Shown piece after piece: positions 45,050 through 53,598 of a DNA stretch of 64,000 nt. Below the pieces are notes generated by a model. It was given only the letters and a program-made list of their open reading frames with translations. It was not told the DNA's origin and searched no databases. The stretch lies in contig CAWBPR010000002.1 of assembly GCA_963790775.1 (NCBI GenBank), forward strand, positions 248,001-312,000, in the 5' to 3' direction. A program made the translations under genes and the position numbers. How positions within the stretch are numbered: position 1 is the stretch's first letter; each line of letters begins with the position of its first letter. This stretch comes from JASJBU01 sp963790775. Lineage in GTDB: Bacteria; Pseudomonadota; Gammaproteobacteria; Chromatiales; Chromatiaceae.

Positions 45050-46513
45050 ATGAAAGAACTACCCGAATATATTGAAGATGTGCCCAACATCAGCGGCGCC
45101 GAAGATCAGATCATCCAAACCATGCGTAACGGCGCCGAAAAGGAGCTTTTCCGTACGGCGGGCGGGATCAACTTCGGCAGTATCCGCGCCGCCAGTGCGA
45201 TTGCACTGCACATGCATCAGCCGCTGATTCCCGCCGGGGGGGATAACCTGCAGACGGCCGACCTGATCAGCAATCTGCAGTACATGATGGAGCACCCGGA
45301 TATCGGGGACAATCACAACGCCAGTGTCTTCGCACAGTGCTATGCGCGCATGGGTGACTTTATCCCGCAACTGGTGAATGAAGGCAAGAGTCCCCGGGTG
45401 ATGCTGGAATACTCCGGCACCCTGTTCCACGGCCTGCGCAAGATGGGACAAGACTGGGTCATCGACAAGCTCAAGACCATTACCTGTGATCCCGCCTATC
45501 AGCCATGCGCAGAGTGGCTCGGCATGCCCTGGGGCCACGCAGTGGCCCCCTCCACCCCGGTGCAGGACTACCGCCGCCATGTGCTGGCCTGGCAGCAGCA
45601 CTTTGCCGCCATCTTCGGTATGTCCGCCCTGGAACGAGTGCGTGGCTTCTCACCCTCGGAAATGGCCATGCCGAACCATCCGGAAGTGGCCTATGAGTAC
45701 ATCAAGACCCTGGTGGACTGCGGCTACCAGTGGCTCCTGGTGCAGGAACACACCGTGGAACAACCGGAGGATGGCTGGAACCCAAGACGCCCCCACCTGC
45801 CCCACCGTCTGGTCTGCACCAACTCCAAGGGCGAAACCACAGAGATCATCGCCATCATCAAGACCCAGGGCTCAGACACCAAGCTGGTGGCGCAGATGCA
45901 ACCCTGGTTCGAGGCGCAGAGCCTGCAGAAGTGGGAGCTGGCCGGCAAGCAGGTGCCCCCCCTGGTAACCCAGGTCGCCGATGGCGAAAACGGCGGCGTG
46001 ATGATGAATGAATTTCCGTCCAAGTACATGGAGGTGGTGGGCTCAGCGTCCGGCTCGGACGTACCGCTGATGAATGCCAGTGAGTATCTGGAGCACCTGT
46101 TCGCGATGGGCATCAAGACCAGCGACCTGCCTGTGGTGCAGCCCTTGTTCCACAAGAAGATCTGGGAACGGCTGCAGCCCGGTGACGGACCGGAAAAACT
46201 GGAAAAGGTGATCGAGACCCTGCGTAAGGAGGATCATCAATTCCACATGGAGGGCGGCAGCTGGACCAACGACCTCTCCTGGGTGAAGGGCTATGACAAC
46301 GTGCTCGCCCCCATGGAGGAAGCCAGCATCCGCTTTCATGAGCAGATCGACGGCAAAGGCATCGCCACCGATGATCAGCGCTACCGTAAGGCTTTGTTTC
46401 ACCTGCTCTCTTCCCAGACCTCCTGCTACCGCTATTGGGGCCAGGGCCTCTGGACCGACTATGGCCGGGAGATCTGCCGACGGGCAGAGAGTATTCTGAA
46501 TAATGATTTCTGA
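45050..46513 (+). CDS. GH57 glycoside hydrolase (b), amylase-type
   Basis: A 487-residue GH57 of a different subgroup from (a) and (c). It has ALHMHQPLIPAGGD near residue 60, the nucleophile in GFSPSEMAMPNHPE and the acid Asp in VADGENGGVMMNEFP. Conserved late residues include SSQTSCYRYWGQGLW. It starts 14 bases after glgA, so it is in the same transcript. Likely an alpha-glucan hydrolase or transferase; the product specificity cannot be predicted. No signal peptide, hence cytoplasmic. Confidence 0.87.
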   Translation: MKELPEYIEDVPNISGAEDQIIQTMRNGAEKELFRTAGGINFGSIRAASAIALHMHQPLIPAGGDNLQTADLISNLQYMMEHPDIGDNHNASVFAQCYARMGDFIPQLVNEGKSPRVMLEYSGTLFHGLRKMGQDWVIDKLKTITCDPAYQPCAEWLGMPWGHAVAPSTPVQDYRRHVLAWQQHFAAIFGMSALERVRGFSPSEMAMPNHPEVAYEYIKTLVDCGYQWLLVQEHTVEQPEDGWNPRRPHLPHRLVCTNSKGETTEIIAIIKTQGSDTKLVAQMQPWFEAQSLQKWELAGKQVPPLVTQVADGENGGVMMNEFPSKYMEVVGSASGSDVPLMNASEYLEHLFAMGIKTSDLPVVQPLFHKKIWERLQPGDGPEKLEKVIETLRKEDHQFHMEGGSWTNDLSWVKGYDNVLAPMEEASIRFHEQIDGKGIATDDQRYRKALFHLLSSQTSCYRYWGQGLWTDYGREICRRAESILNNDF

Positions 46514-46562
46514 TGCGATCAACTGAGAACGCCATCACAGCCGTATTATAGAGGCGAATACC

Positions 46563-48815
46563 ATGAAGGTTACAACTGCCCCAAAATTAGACCCCGCCCT
46601 GCAAAAGATCGTCGATGCCAGCCATCATGATCCGTTCGAGGTATTGGGCCGCCACGAAAATGGCGATGAAGTGCTTGTCAGGGTCTTCCTCCCCCATGCG
46701 CAACGGGTCACCATTGCGGAGGGTGAATTAGCCATGCAGCGCATCGAAGGCACCGATCTCTTCGAATGGCGCGGACCTAAACAGAAGCTGCCGCAGCGTT
46801 ATCGACTGATCTGGCATGATGACGACAATCACGAACATGTGCATCACGATCCCTACTGCTTCCCACCCCAGTTGGGCGATCTGGATCTGCACCTGTTCGG
46901 CGAAGGCAAGCATTGGCACGCCTACCGCTTCCTCGGCGCCCACCTGCATGAAGTGGATAAAGTAGCGGGGGTGCTGTTTTCAGTCTGGGCCCCCAACGCC
47001 AGCCGCGTCAGCGTGGTCGGCGATTTCAATCGCTGGGACGGCCGCGCCCATCCCATGCGCATGCGCAGCGGCGGCACCTGGGAGCTGTTCATTCCCAACC
47101 TGGGGGCGGGAGAGCTGTATAAATTCGAGATCCGCAACAACCGCTGGAACGCGGTCTTCTCCAAGGCCGATCCTTACGCCCGCCGTTGCGAACTGCGGCC
47201 CAAGACCTCCTCCATCGTCGAAGCTCCCAGCAGCTATCCGTGGGATGATGCCGACTGGCTGAAACAAAGAGCTGCAGCGGACTGGCAGCACCAGCCGATG
47301 TCGATCTACGAAGTGCATCTCGGCTCCTGGCAGCGGGGTCCCGAGGGCGAGATGCTCAACTACAAGGAACTGGCGCACCTTCTGGTGAAGTATGTGCAGG
47401 ATCTGGGCTTCAGCCATATCGAACTCCTGCCGGTCACCGAACACCCCTACGACCTGTCCTGGGGCTATCAGGCCACCGGCTATTACGCCCCCACCAGCCG
47501 CTTCGGAACCCCCGACGAGTTCCGTTATTTCGTCGATTACTGCCATAAAAACGGCATTGGCGTGATCATCGACTGGGTGCCCGCCCATTTCCCCAAGGAC
47601 GCCCATGGACTGGCCCGCTTCGACAGTACACCGCTGTATGAGCACGAAGACCCACGCATGGGTGAGCATCGCGACTGGTCGACCCTGATCTACAACTTCG
47701 GACGCTACGAGGTTAAGAACTTCCTGCTCTCCTCCGCACTCTACTGGCTGGAGGAGTTGCACATCGACGGTCTGCGGGTCGATGCAGTGGCCTCCATGCT
47801 CTATCTGGACTACTCCCGTGAGGAGGGCGAATGGATTCCCAACAAATACGGCGGCAACGAAAACCTCGAAGCCATCGCCTTCCTGCGCGAGATGAATGAA
47901 GTCGTGCATGATCAGGTGCCCGGTGTACTCACCATGGCCGAGGAATCCACCTCATGGCCCCAGGTCACCAAACCCACCTATCTCGGTGGCCTGGGTTTTG
48001 ACCTGAAGTGGAATATGGGCTGGATGAACGACACCCTTGCCTATATAGCAAACGAGCCGATCCATCGGCAATATCACCATGGCGAGCTGACCTTCAGTAT
48101 GCTCTACGCCTTCACTGAGAACTTCCTGCTGCCCTTCTCCCACGACGAAGTGGTGCATGGCAAGCAGTCGATGTTGCACAAGATGCCTGGCGACGATTGG
48201 CAGCGCTTTGCCAACCTGCGTCTGATCTATACCTACATGTTCACCCATCCTGGTAAAAAACTGCTCTTCATGGGCACCGAGTTTGGCCAGGGCAGCGAAT
48301 GGAACAGCGCTCAGCCTCTCGATTGGTGGGTCTTGGATTATCCTGCTCATCAGGGTGTACAGCACCTGGTGAAGGATCTTAACCATTTGTACAATAACAC
48401 TTCATCACTCTATACCTATGATTTCGATTGGAATGGTTTTGAGTGGATCGACTGCAACGACGCCCAGCAGTCGGTGCTCAGTTATCTGCGCAAGGACGAC
48501 AAGGGCGATCTGGCGATTGCCATACTCAACCTGACACCTGTCCCCAGAGAGCACTATCGGATAGGCGTTCCCCAAGACGGTCACTGGCAGGAGGTGCTGA
48601 ACTCAGATTCCTCCCACTATGGCGGCAGTAACATGGGGAATGGTCCCATCAAGCTGGTAGCCGAACAGAAAGAGTGGATGGGCCGCCCCTGGTCACTGGA
48701 ACTTACCCTGCCGCCACTCGCCGGAATAGTAATCAAACCGGTGCTCGAAGAGCCAGATGAAACAGCTGAGGCGCCAGCCGAATCAGATTCAAACAGTGAA
48801 AGCGAAGCACCATGA
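46563..48815 (+). CDS. glgB: 1,4-alpha-glucan branching enzyme GlgB (GH13)
   Basis: A 750-residue GH13 branching enzyme (E. coli 728). The N-terminal modules include HHDPFEVLGRHENGDEVLVR and the CBM48 FSVWAPNASRVSVVGDFNRW. Catalytic residues are the Asp in DGLRVDAVASML, the Glu in LTMAEESTSWP and the Asp in PFSHDEVVHGKQSM. It makes alpha-1,6 branches. The last about 22 residues are an acidic tail (EEPDETAEAPAESDSNSE). GAGGCG precedes the ATG. Its stop overlaps the cupin start by four bases. Confidence 0.96.
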   Translation: MKVTTAPKLDPALQKIVDASHHDPFEVLGRHENGDEVLVRVFLPHAQRVTIAEGELAMQRIEGTDLFEWRGPKQKLPQRYRLIWHDDDNHEHVHHDPYCFPPQLGDLDLHLFGEGKHWHAYRFLGAHLHEVDKVAGVLFSVWAPNASRVSVVGDFNRWDGRAHPMRMRSGGTWELFIPNLGAGELYKFEIRNNRWNAVFSKADPYARRCELRPKTSSIVEAPSSYPWDDADWLKQRAAADWQHQPMSIYEVHLGSWQRGPEGEMLNYKELAHLLVKYVQDLGFSHIELLPVTEHPYDLSWGYQATGYYAPTSRFGTPDEFRYFVDYCHKNGIGVIIDWVPAHFPKDAHGLARFDSTPLYEHEDPRMGEHRDWSTLIYNFGRYEVKNFLLSSALYWLEELHIDGLRVDAVASMLYLDYSREEGEWIPNKYGGNENLEAIAFLREMNEVVHDQVPGVLTMAEESTSWPQVTKPTYLGGLGFDLKWNMGWMNDTLAYIANEPIHRQYHHGELTFSMLYAFTENFLLPFSHDEVVHGKQSMLHKMPGDDWQRFANLRLIYTYMFTHPGKKLLFMGTEFGQGSEWNSAQPLDWWVLDYPAHQGVQHLVKDLNHLYNNTSSLYTYDFDWNGFEWIDCNDAQQSVLSYLRKDDKGDLAIAILNLTPVPREHYRIGVPQDGHWQEVLNSDSSHYGGSNMGNGPIKLVAEQKEWMGRPWSLELTLPPLAGIVIKPVLEEPDETAEAPAESDSNSESEAP

Positions 48816-49093
48816 GCCAGACCGAAATACTTTGTGAGCACCGCCCCTCTTCCATGAAGCTCGAGATCCAGGGCGTTTACGACTGGCCGGTGTGGAAGAA
48901 GGAGGTCTCTAAATTTGACTGGAGCTACGATAAGACGGAGATCTGTTACTTCCTGCGCGGCAAGGTCATCGTCACCCCGGAGGGTGGCGAGCCCCAGGAG
49001 TTCGGACGCGGTGATCTGGTGACATTTCCCGCCGGCATGAAGTGCACCTGGGAGATCCTGAAAGCTGTGGAAAAACACTACGCCTTTGAATAG
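48812..49093 (+). CDS. Cupin domain protein (DUF861-like)
   Basis: A 93-residue single cupin of the DUF861 type: DKTEICYFLRGKVIVTPEGG, then EFGRGDLVTFPAGMKCTWEI. This fold is often a small-molecule or sugar-binding beta-barrel; some members act in ureidoglycine metabolism. It overlaps glgB by four bases (ATGA), a strong sign of co-translation with glycogen branching. A sugar- or metabolite-binding role is a guess; no function is proven. Confidence 0.83.
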   Translation: MSQTEILCEHRPSSMKLEIQGVYDWPVWKKEVSKFDWSYDKTEICYFLRGKVIVTPEGGEPQEFGRGDLVTFPAGMKCTWEILKAVEKHYAFE

Positions 49094-49228
49094 TCAGCGG
49101 TTGTGAGACCTGCCGCATCTTAGGCAATTGACCCAACATCAAAGCGTCATCTGCGGTTAATTACCCTTCAGGATGCTGCTGTCAGGCAGGACACACTTAC
49201 AGGCACAGCAACAGTTCGGAGAACATCC

Positions 49229-50593
49229 ATGTACGAGCAGACGATTTCCCACGCCCTCGGCCTGCACATGCATCAACCGCCAGGGAATCTGAAACTGTTG
49301 ATCGAGGAGAACCCCTGGGAGGCTGAACAGATCATCCGCTGCTATGAACGCGCCGTCCGCTATGCTGACACCTACAAAGATATTGCTCATCTGCATGTGG
49401 GTTTCTCCGGCATCTTGCTGGAGCAGTTTCTCGATCCGCAGATCGTCGATGCCTACCGGCACATTATCGACATCCCGGCGATGCTGGAGCTGTATCGCAA
49501 CACGCCGAATGTGGAACTCATCGGCATGGGTTATTACCACCCGATATTTCCCCTGATTCCCCAGCCGGATTGGGAGGATCATCTGTTGATGGGCCGACAG
49601 ATCATGCAGCAGGTCTTCGGCCGCGCACCCAATGGATTCTGGCCGCCTGAAATGGCTTTCACCATGGAGATGATCCCCGCGCTGGTCAAAGCCGGTTATG
49701 AATATGTGGTGGTGGACAGCGTGCATGTCCAGCCGGAGGACGGCGCCCGGGATATCTATCGGCCCTACCAGGCCTGCCATGACGGCTCATGCATCACTGT
49801 CATTCCCCGCGACCGGGATCTCTCCAACGCTCAGGAGAGCGGCCTGAATCCCGGCTGGTTTGCAAACGAGATCCAGCAGAAAGTCTGGCAGTCGCCCCGC
49901 CCCCACGAACCCAGACTGGTCACCACCTGGTCCGATGGCGAGAACGGCGGCTGGTTTCGCCAGACGGACGACAGCGCCGGCTTCTTCGGTTACTTTTTCG
50001 CGCCCTACATGGAGCATGCCCGGCATGGCGAATTTCCCTCCCGCACCGTATCGCTCTCTGCATACTTGAAGGCGCATCAGGCGCAACAGAGCGCCCAGGT
50101 AGAGACCGGCGCCTGGAATGTGGGGGACACCTCTGGCTACGACTTCGCCCAGTGGGCAGGTTCGGATTCTCAGCGCAAGGCCGTAGCAAAAGTGGTCCAG
50201 GTAAGTCAGCGCTACCACCAGCTGGCGCAACAAAATTCCCCGGACAAGGTAGTCAGCAAACTACTCACGGAGGCCCGTCATCTACTGCTGGAGGGCGAAA
50301 CCAGCTGCTACCTGTTCTGGGGTGACAGTTGGATACCCCATCTCTATCAGCACACCGGCGAAGTAGACAACCTGCTGGATCAAGCTGAACAGGCCCTGGC
50401 AAAGAAAAGTGTACAGCCGCCGCAGGCGGCATCACAGCGGGTGGCAGCCGCTGTCCAGCCAAGTCAAGCTGCCGCCACAGCGCCAGAAAAACGCCCCCCG
50501 GCCACTGGCGTCAAGCGCCAAGGCAAAACCTCATCAAGCCACAAAAAAGCTGCCACAAAAAAACCATCAGCCCGTAATATGAGGAAAAAATAG
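49229..50593 (+). CDS. GH57 glycoside hydrolase (c) with basic C-terminal tail
   Basis: A 454-residue GH57. The N-terminus GLHMHQPPGNLKLLIEENPW, the nucleophile FWPPEMAFTMEM and the acid motif TWSDGENGGWF are close to those of GH57 (a), so it is a paralogue. After about residue 390 the chain ends in a basic low-complexity tail (KRPPATGVKRQGKTSSSHKK, ending KKPSARNMRKK) unlike (a). GGAGA lies six bases before the ATG. The tail may bind a polyanion or the acidic tail of GlgB (inference). Confidence 0.87.
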   Translation: MYEQTISHALGLHMHQPPGNLKLLIEENPWEAEQIIRCYERAVRYADTYKDIAHLHVGFSGILLEQFLDPQIVDAYRHIIDIPAMLELYRNTPNVELIGMGYYHPIFPLIPQPDWEDHLLMGRQIMQQVFGRAPNGFWPPEMAFTMEMIPALVKAGYEYVVVDSVHVQPEDGARDIYRPYQACHDGSCITVIPRDRDLSNAQESGLNPGWFANEIQQKVWQSPRPHEPRLVTTWSDGENGGWFRQTDDSAGFFGYFFAPYMEHARHGEFPSRTVSLSAYLKAHQAQQSAQVETGAWNVGDTSGYDFAQWAGSDSQRKAVAKVVQVSQRYHQLAQQNSPDKVVSKLLTEARHLLLEGETSCYLFWGDSWIPHLYQHTGEVDNLLDQAEQALAKKSVQPPQAASQRVAAAVQPSQAAATAPEKRPPATGVKRQGKTSSSHKKAATKKPSARNMRKK

Positions 50594-50773
50594 TCTACAA
50601 AACAATGGCTTCATCTACGGCCTCATGTATAGCCGCCGACTCAATCTCTGCTATAATGAGCCTCCCCATGCATGCTGATGTTCAGGGAGAATGTCAGATT
50701 CACCACCAGCATCCGGGGTGTGGTGATCCACTCATAAGGCAAGCGAACTCTACCCAGCCAACGATTCAGAGAT

Positions 50774-51997
50774 ATGCAGGCTTCCGACTCCAATCCGCCC
50801 AATACCCCGGACAGGGAGTCCATGCAGAACCTCAACCGCGCGCTGGAAAAGCACTTTCCGCAGCCGGTCGAGGAGACCAGGCTGGTGTTGATGGATGTCT
50901 CTCCTCACCGCTTGCATGCCTATTGGCATATCACTCCCTGGGAACTGGAGTCCACCCGCGCCAGGCTGGGCGACGCGGATTTGAAGCTGATCCTGCGTTT
51001 TCATGACCAGACCGGGAAAACTTCGCAGGAGACCGCCCCCAGTTTCGATATTGAGATCGCAGCCCCCTCCGGCAACCAGTATGTCGAACTCTGGGAGGAT
51101 GCCAGAAGTTACTCTGCTGAGCTGGGCCTGCTGACGAAAACCGGCAAGCTGATAGATCTCACCAGATCCAATACCGTAGAACTCCCAAAAGCCGGCCACT
51201 CCGCCAGACATGGAAGCCAGGTGCTGACTCTTACCCCGTTGGCTGACACGCTTTATGAGCAACCCCCTGGCAGTGACTCAGCCGCAGGCATCAGCCCACG
51301 CAAGTCCCGGCAAACCTGGCAAGCAGATAGCAATCAACTGAATGATGCGACCCTGCAGCAGGGACTCACAAAACTCTTTCCCCTGTTTCCTGACCCGGGG
51401 GCCCCGGTGTTTGAAGCGCGCACCCTGGAGCTGGAATTCCCGGCGGGACAGCCCCCTTTGATGGGCCTGCCCGCACAGAAAATCGAGCTGCCTCCCCCAG
51501 CCGGCAAGCGATCTTCTGTGTCTCCAGTCCGGGCAGCCCAAACTCGAGACTCCGGCTTACTGGATAGCTTTCCCCTCTGTTCCATTGCAGATGCAGAGGC
51601 GTTTGCAAAACAGCCGCTCGTCCCCCTGATACCCCTGGATTCCCTGCAGGCAGCCGCCGCACAGGTTCCTGCCGGCTTTGCTTTCCCACCACTGGTCAGC
51701 AGGCAGCAAAGCACATTTCCACCTCCCGGGATAATATCGGGTAACACAGCACTATCAGGCCCGCCGGTTTCATCTCATCCGCTATCCAGTTTCTCCCTGC
51801 TGGACAGCCCGGAGGAAGAACTGCACATCGAGTTGCATATCCACGGCAGAGCTCAACCGCACAGTCACTTCGTACTCCATGGGCAGCCAATCGCGACTCA
51901 GGCGGATGGCAGTTTCTCCCTGCATAAAAAACTGCCCCCTGAAACGCGAAGGCTTGTTGCCCAACTGCTGACCGGCATCCATAGTCGAGAGGAATAA
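50774..51997 (+). CDS. DUF4912 protein
   Basis: A 407-residue protein with an N-terminal DUF4912 domain (about 30-140): VLMDVSPHRLHAYWHITPWE and VELWEDARSYSAELGLL. A long Pro/Ser-rich middle follows. The C-terminus has a conserved small beta unit (LHIELHIHGRAQPHSHF, then ADGSFSLHKKLP). The function is unknown, but such genes often neighbour GH57 branching enzymes. It ends two bases before the GH57 branching enzyme ATG. An alternative start is 50822, with AGGGAG upstream. Confidence 0.82.
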   Translation: MQASDSNPPNTPDRESMQNLNRALEKHFPQPVEETRLVLMDVSPHRLHAYWHITPWELESTRARLGDADLKLILRFHDQTGKTSQETAPSFDIEIAAPSGNQYVELWEDARSYSAELGLLTKTGKLIDLTRSNTVELPKAGHSARHGSQVLTLTPLADTLYEQPPGSDSAAGISPRKSRQTWQADSNQLNDATLQQGLTKLFPLFPDPGAPVFEARTLELEFPAGQPPLMGLPAQKIELPPPAGKRSSVSPVRAAQTRDSGLLDSFPLCSIADAEAFAKQPLVPLIPLDSLQAAAAQVPAGFAFPPLVSRQQSTFPPPGIISGNTALSGPPVSSHPLSSFSLLDSPEEELHIELHIHGRAQPHSHFVLHGQPIATQADGSFSLHKKLPPETRRLVAQLLTGIHSREE

Positions 51998-51998
51998 G

Positions 51999-53591
51999 AT
52001 GGCCCGCGGCTATCTGGCGCTGCTACTGCATGCACACCTGCCCTTTGTGCGCCATCCGGAACACCCGGTGTTCCTGGAAGAACGCTGGTTGTTCGAGGCC
52101 ATCACCGAATCATATATCCCGCTGCTGCAGGTCTTCGAACGACTTGCAGGCTCAGGGATCAATTTTCCACTGACCCTGTCGCTCTCCCCGACCTTGATAA
52201 GCATGCTGCAGGATGAACTGCTGCAGCAACGTTACCTGCAACATATGGGGAATCTGATCGAACTTGCCCGGCAGGAGACCACACGCAAGCATGCCGACCC
52301 GCGCACCCGGGTTCTCGCAGATCACTATCTGCAGCTGTTTCAGGAGACCTGCAGCATCTACACGGAGCAGTATCAGGGCAACTTGATCGGCGCATTCAAA
52401 CAGCTGCAGGACGATGGGCAGCTGGAAATCATCACTACGGCGGCGACGCATGGCTTCCTCCCGCTGCTGCGTACCGAACCGGGGTCCATCCAGGCCCAGC
52501 TGGCAGTAGCGGCGGAGTATTACCGGGAGACCTTCGGCAGGGCCGCTCCCGGCATCTGGTTACCCGAGTGCGGCTACTATCCGGGTCTGGAGGAACAACT
52601 CGCCGAACAGGGCTTGCGCTATTTTCTGGTCGATACGCACGGCCTCCTGCACGCCAGCGACCGGCCCTGGCACGACATTGCCGCCCCGCTGGCCTGCCCG
52701 AATGGCGTCGCCGCCTTTGGCCGGGACCCGGAGTCCTCGCGGCAGGTGTGGAGTGCCGATGAGGGCTATCCGGGGGACAGCTGGTACCGAGAGTTCCATC
52801 AGGATATAGGTTTCGAGCGTCCGGCTGAAGAACTCGGCCAGTTCATCCTGAGCGACGGCTCCCGCACCCCCACCGGCATCAAATATTTCCGGGTCACCAA
52901 TCAGGGCCGCTACAAACAGCCTTATGAACCCGCCAAGGCGAAGCAGCGGATTGAGGTCCACGCGGAGGATTTTCTGCACAAACGCCGCACTGCGATTCAA
53001 AAACTCAGCACCCGTATGGAGCGCCCGCCACTGCTGGTTGCACCCTATGACGCCGAACTGTTCGGCCACTGGTGGTATGAAGGGCCGCTATGGCTTGAGA
53101 CGCTGCTGCGCAAGATTCACCAGCAGGACGAGATTGAACTGATCACCCCTTTCCGCTACCTGCAGCGCCATCCCAAACTGCAGTGCGCCCAGCCCTCAGC
53201 TTCCAGTTGGGGTGAATTGGGCCATAACGCCTACTGGCTGAATGAACAGAATGACTGGCTCTATCCCCATCTGCACCAGGCGGCCCGCAGCATGCAGCAG
53301 CTTGCCAGGGAGCATGCCGATGAGCAACCGGGCAGCCTGAAATACCGTGCGCTGCAACAGGCTGGGCGTTGTCTGTTGCTGGCCCAGGCATCGGACTGGC
53401 CATTCATCCTGAAATCCGGCACCAGTAAAGACTATGCGGAGCAGCGGGTCAGGGATCTGCTGGCTCGTTTCAGTTATCTTGAGCAATCGATCAAGACCAA
53501 CAATTTCGATCAGCAGCACCTGCAGACCCTGGAGCAGATGGACGCCATTTTCCCAAATCTCGATTTCAGCAGTTTTATCGCTGAGGAGTAA
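51999..53591 (+). CDS. GH57 1,4-alpha-glucan branching enzyme
   Basis: A 530-residue GH57/DUF1957 enzyme with the branching-enzyme type start GYLALLLHAHLPFVRHPEHP. The nucleophile Glu is in GIWLPECGYYPG (about residue 191) and the acid Asp in VAPYDAELFGHWWYEGPLWL (about residue 351). It makes alpha-1,6 branches like GlgB but by an unrelated fold, so the locus has two branching enzymes. GAGAGGAA lies just before the ATG. The next gene (glgA2) starts eight bases after its stop. Confidence 0.9.
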   Translation: MARGYLALLLHAHLPFVRHPEHPVFLEERWLFEAITESYIPLLQVFERLAGSGINFPLTLSLSPTLISMLQDELLQQRYLQHMGNLIELARQETTRKHADPRTRVLADHYLQLFQETCSIYTEQYQGNLIGAFKQLQDDGQLEIITTAATHGFLPLLRTEPGSIQAQLAVAAEYYRETFGRAAPGIWLPECGYYPGLEEQLAEQGLRYFLVDTHGLLHASDRPWHDIAAPLACPNGVAAFGRDPESSRQVWSADEGYPGDSWYREFHQDIGFERPAEELGQFILSDGSRTPTGIKYFRVTNQGRYKQPYEPAKAKQRIEVHAEDFLHKRRTAIQKLSTRMERPPLLVAPYDAELFGHWWYEGPLWLETLLRKIHQQDEIELITPFRYLQRHPKLQCAQPSASSWGELGHNAYWLNEQNDWLYPHLHQAARSMQQLAREHADEQPGSLKYRALQQAGRCLLLAQASDWPFILKSGTSKDYAEQRVRDLLARFSYLEQSIKTNNFDQQHLQTLEQMDAIFPNLDFSSFIAEE

Positions 53592-53598
53592 CTCGAAC

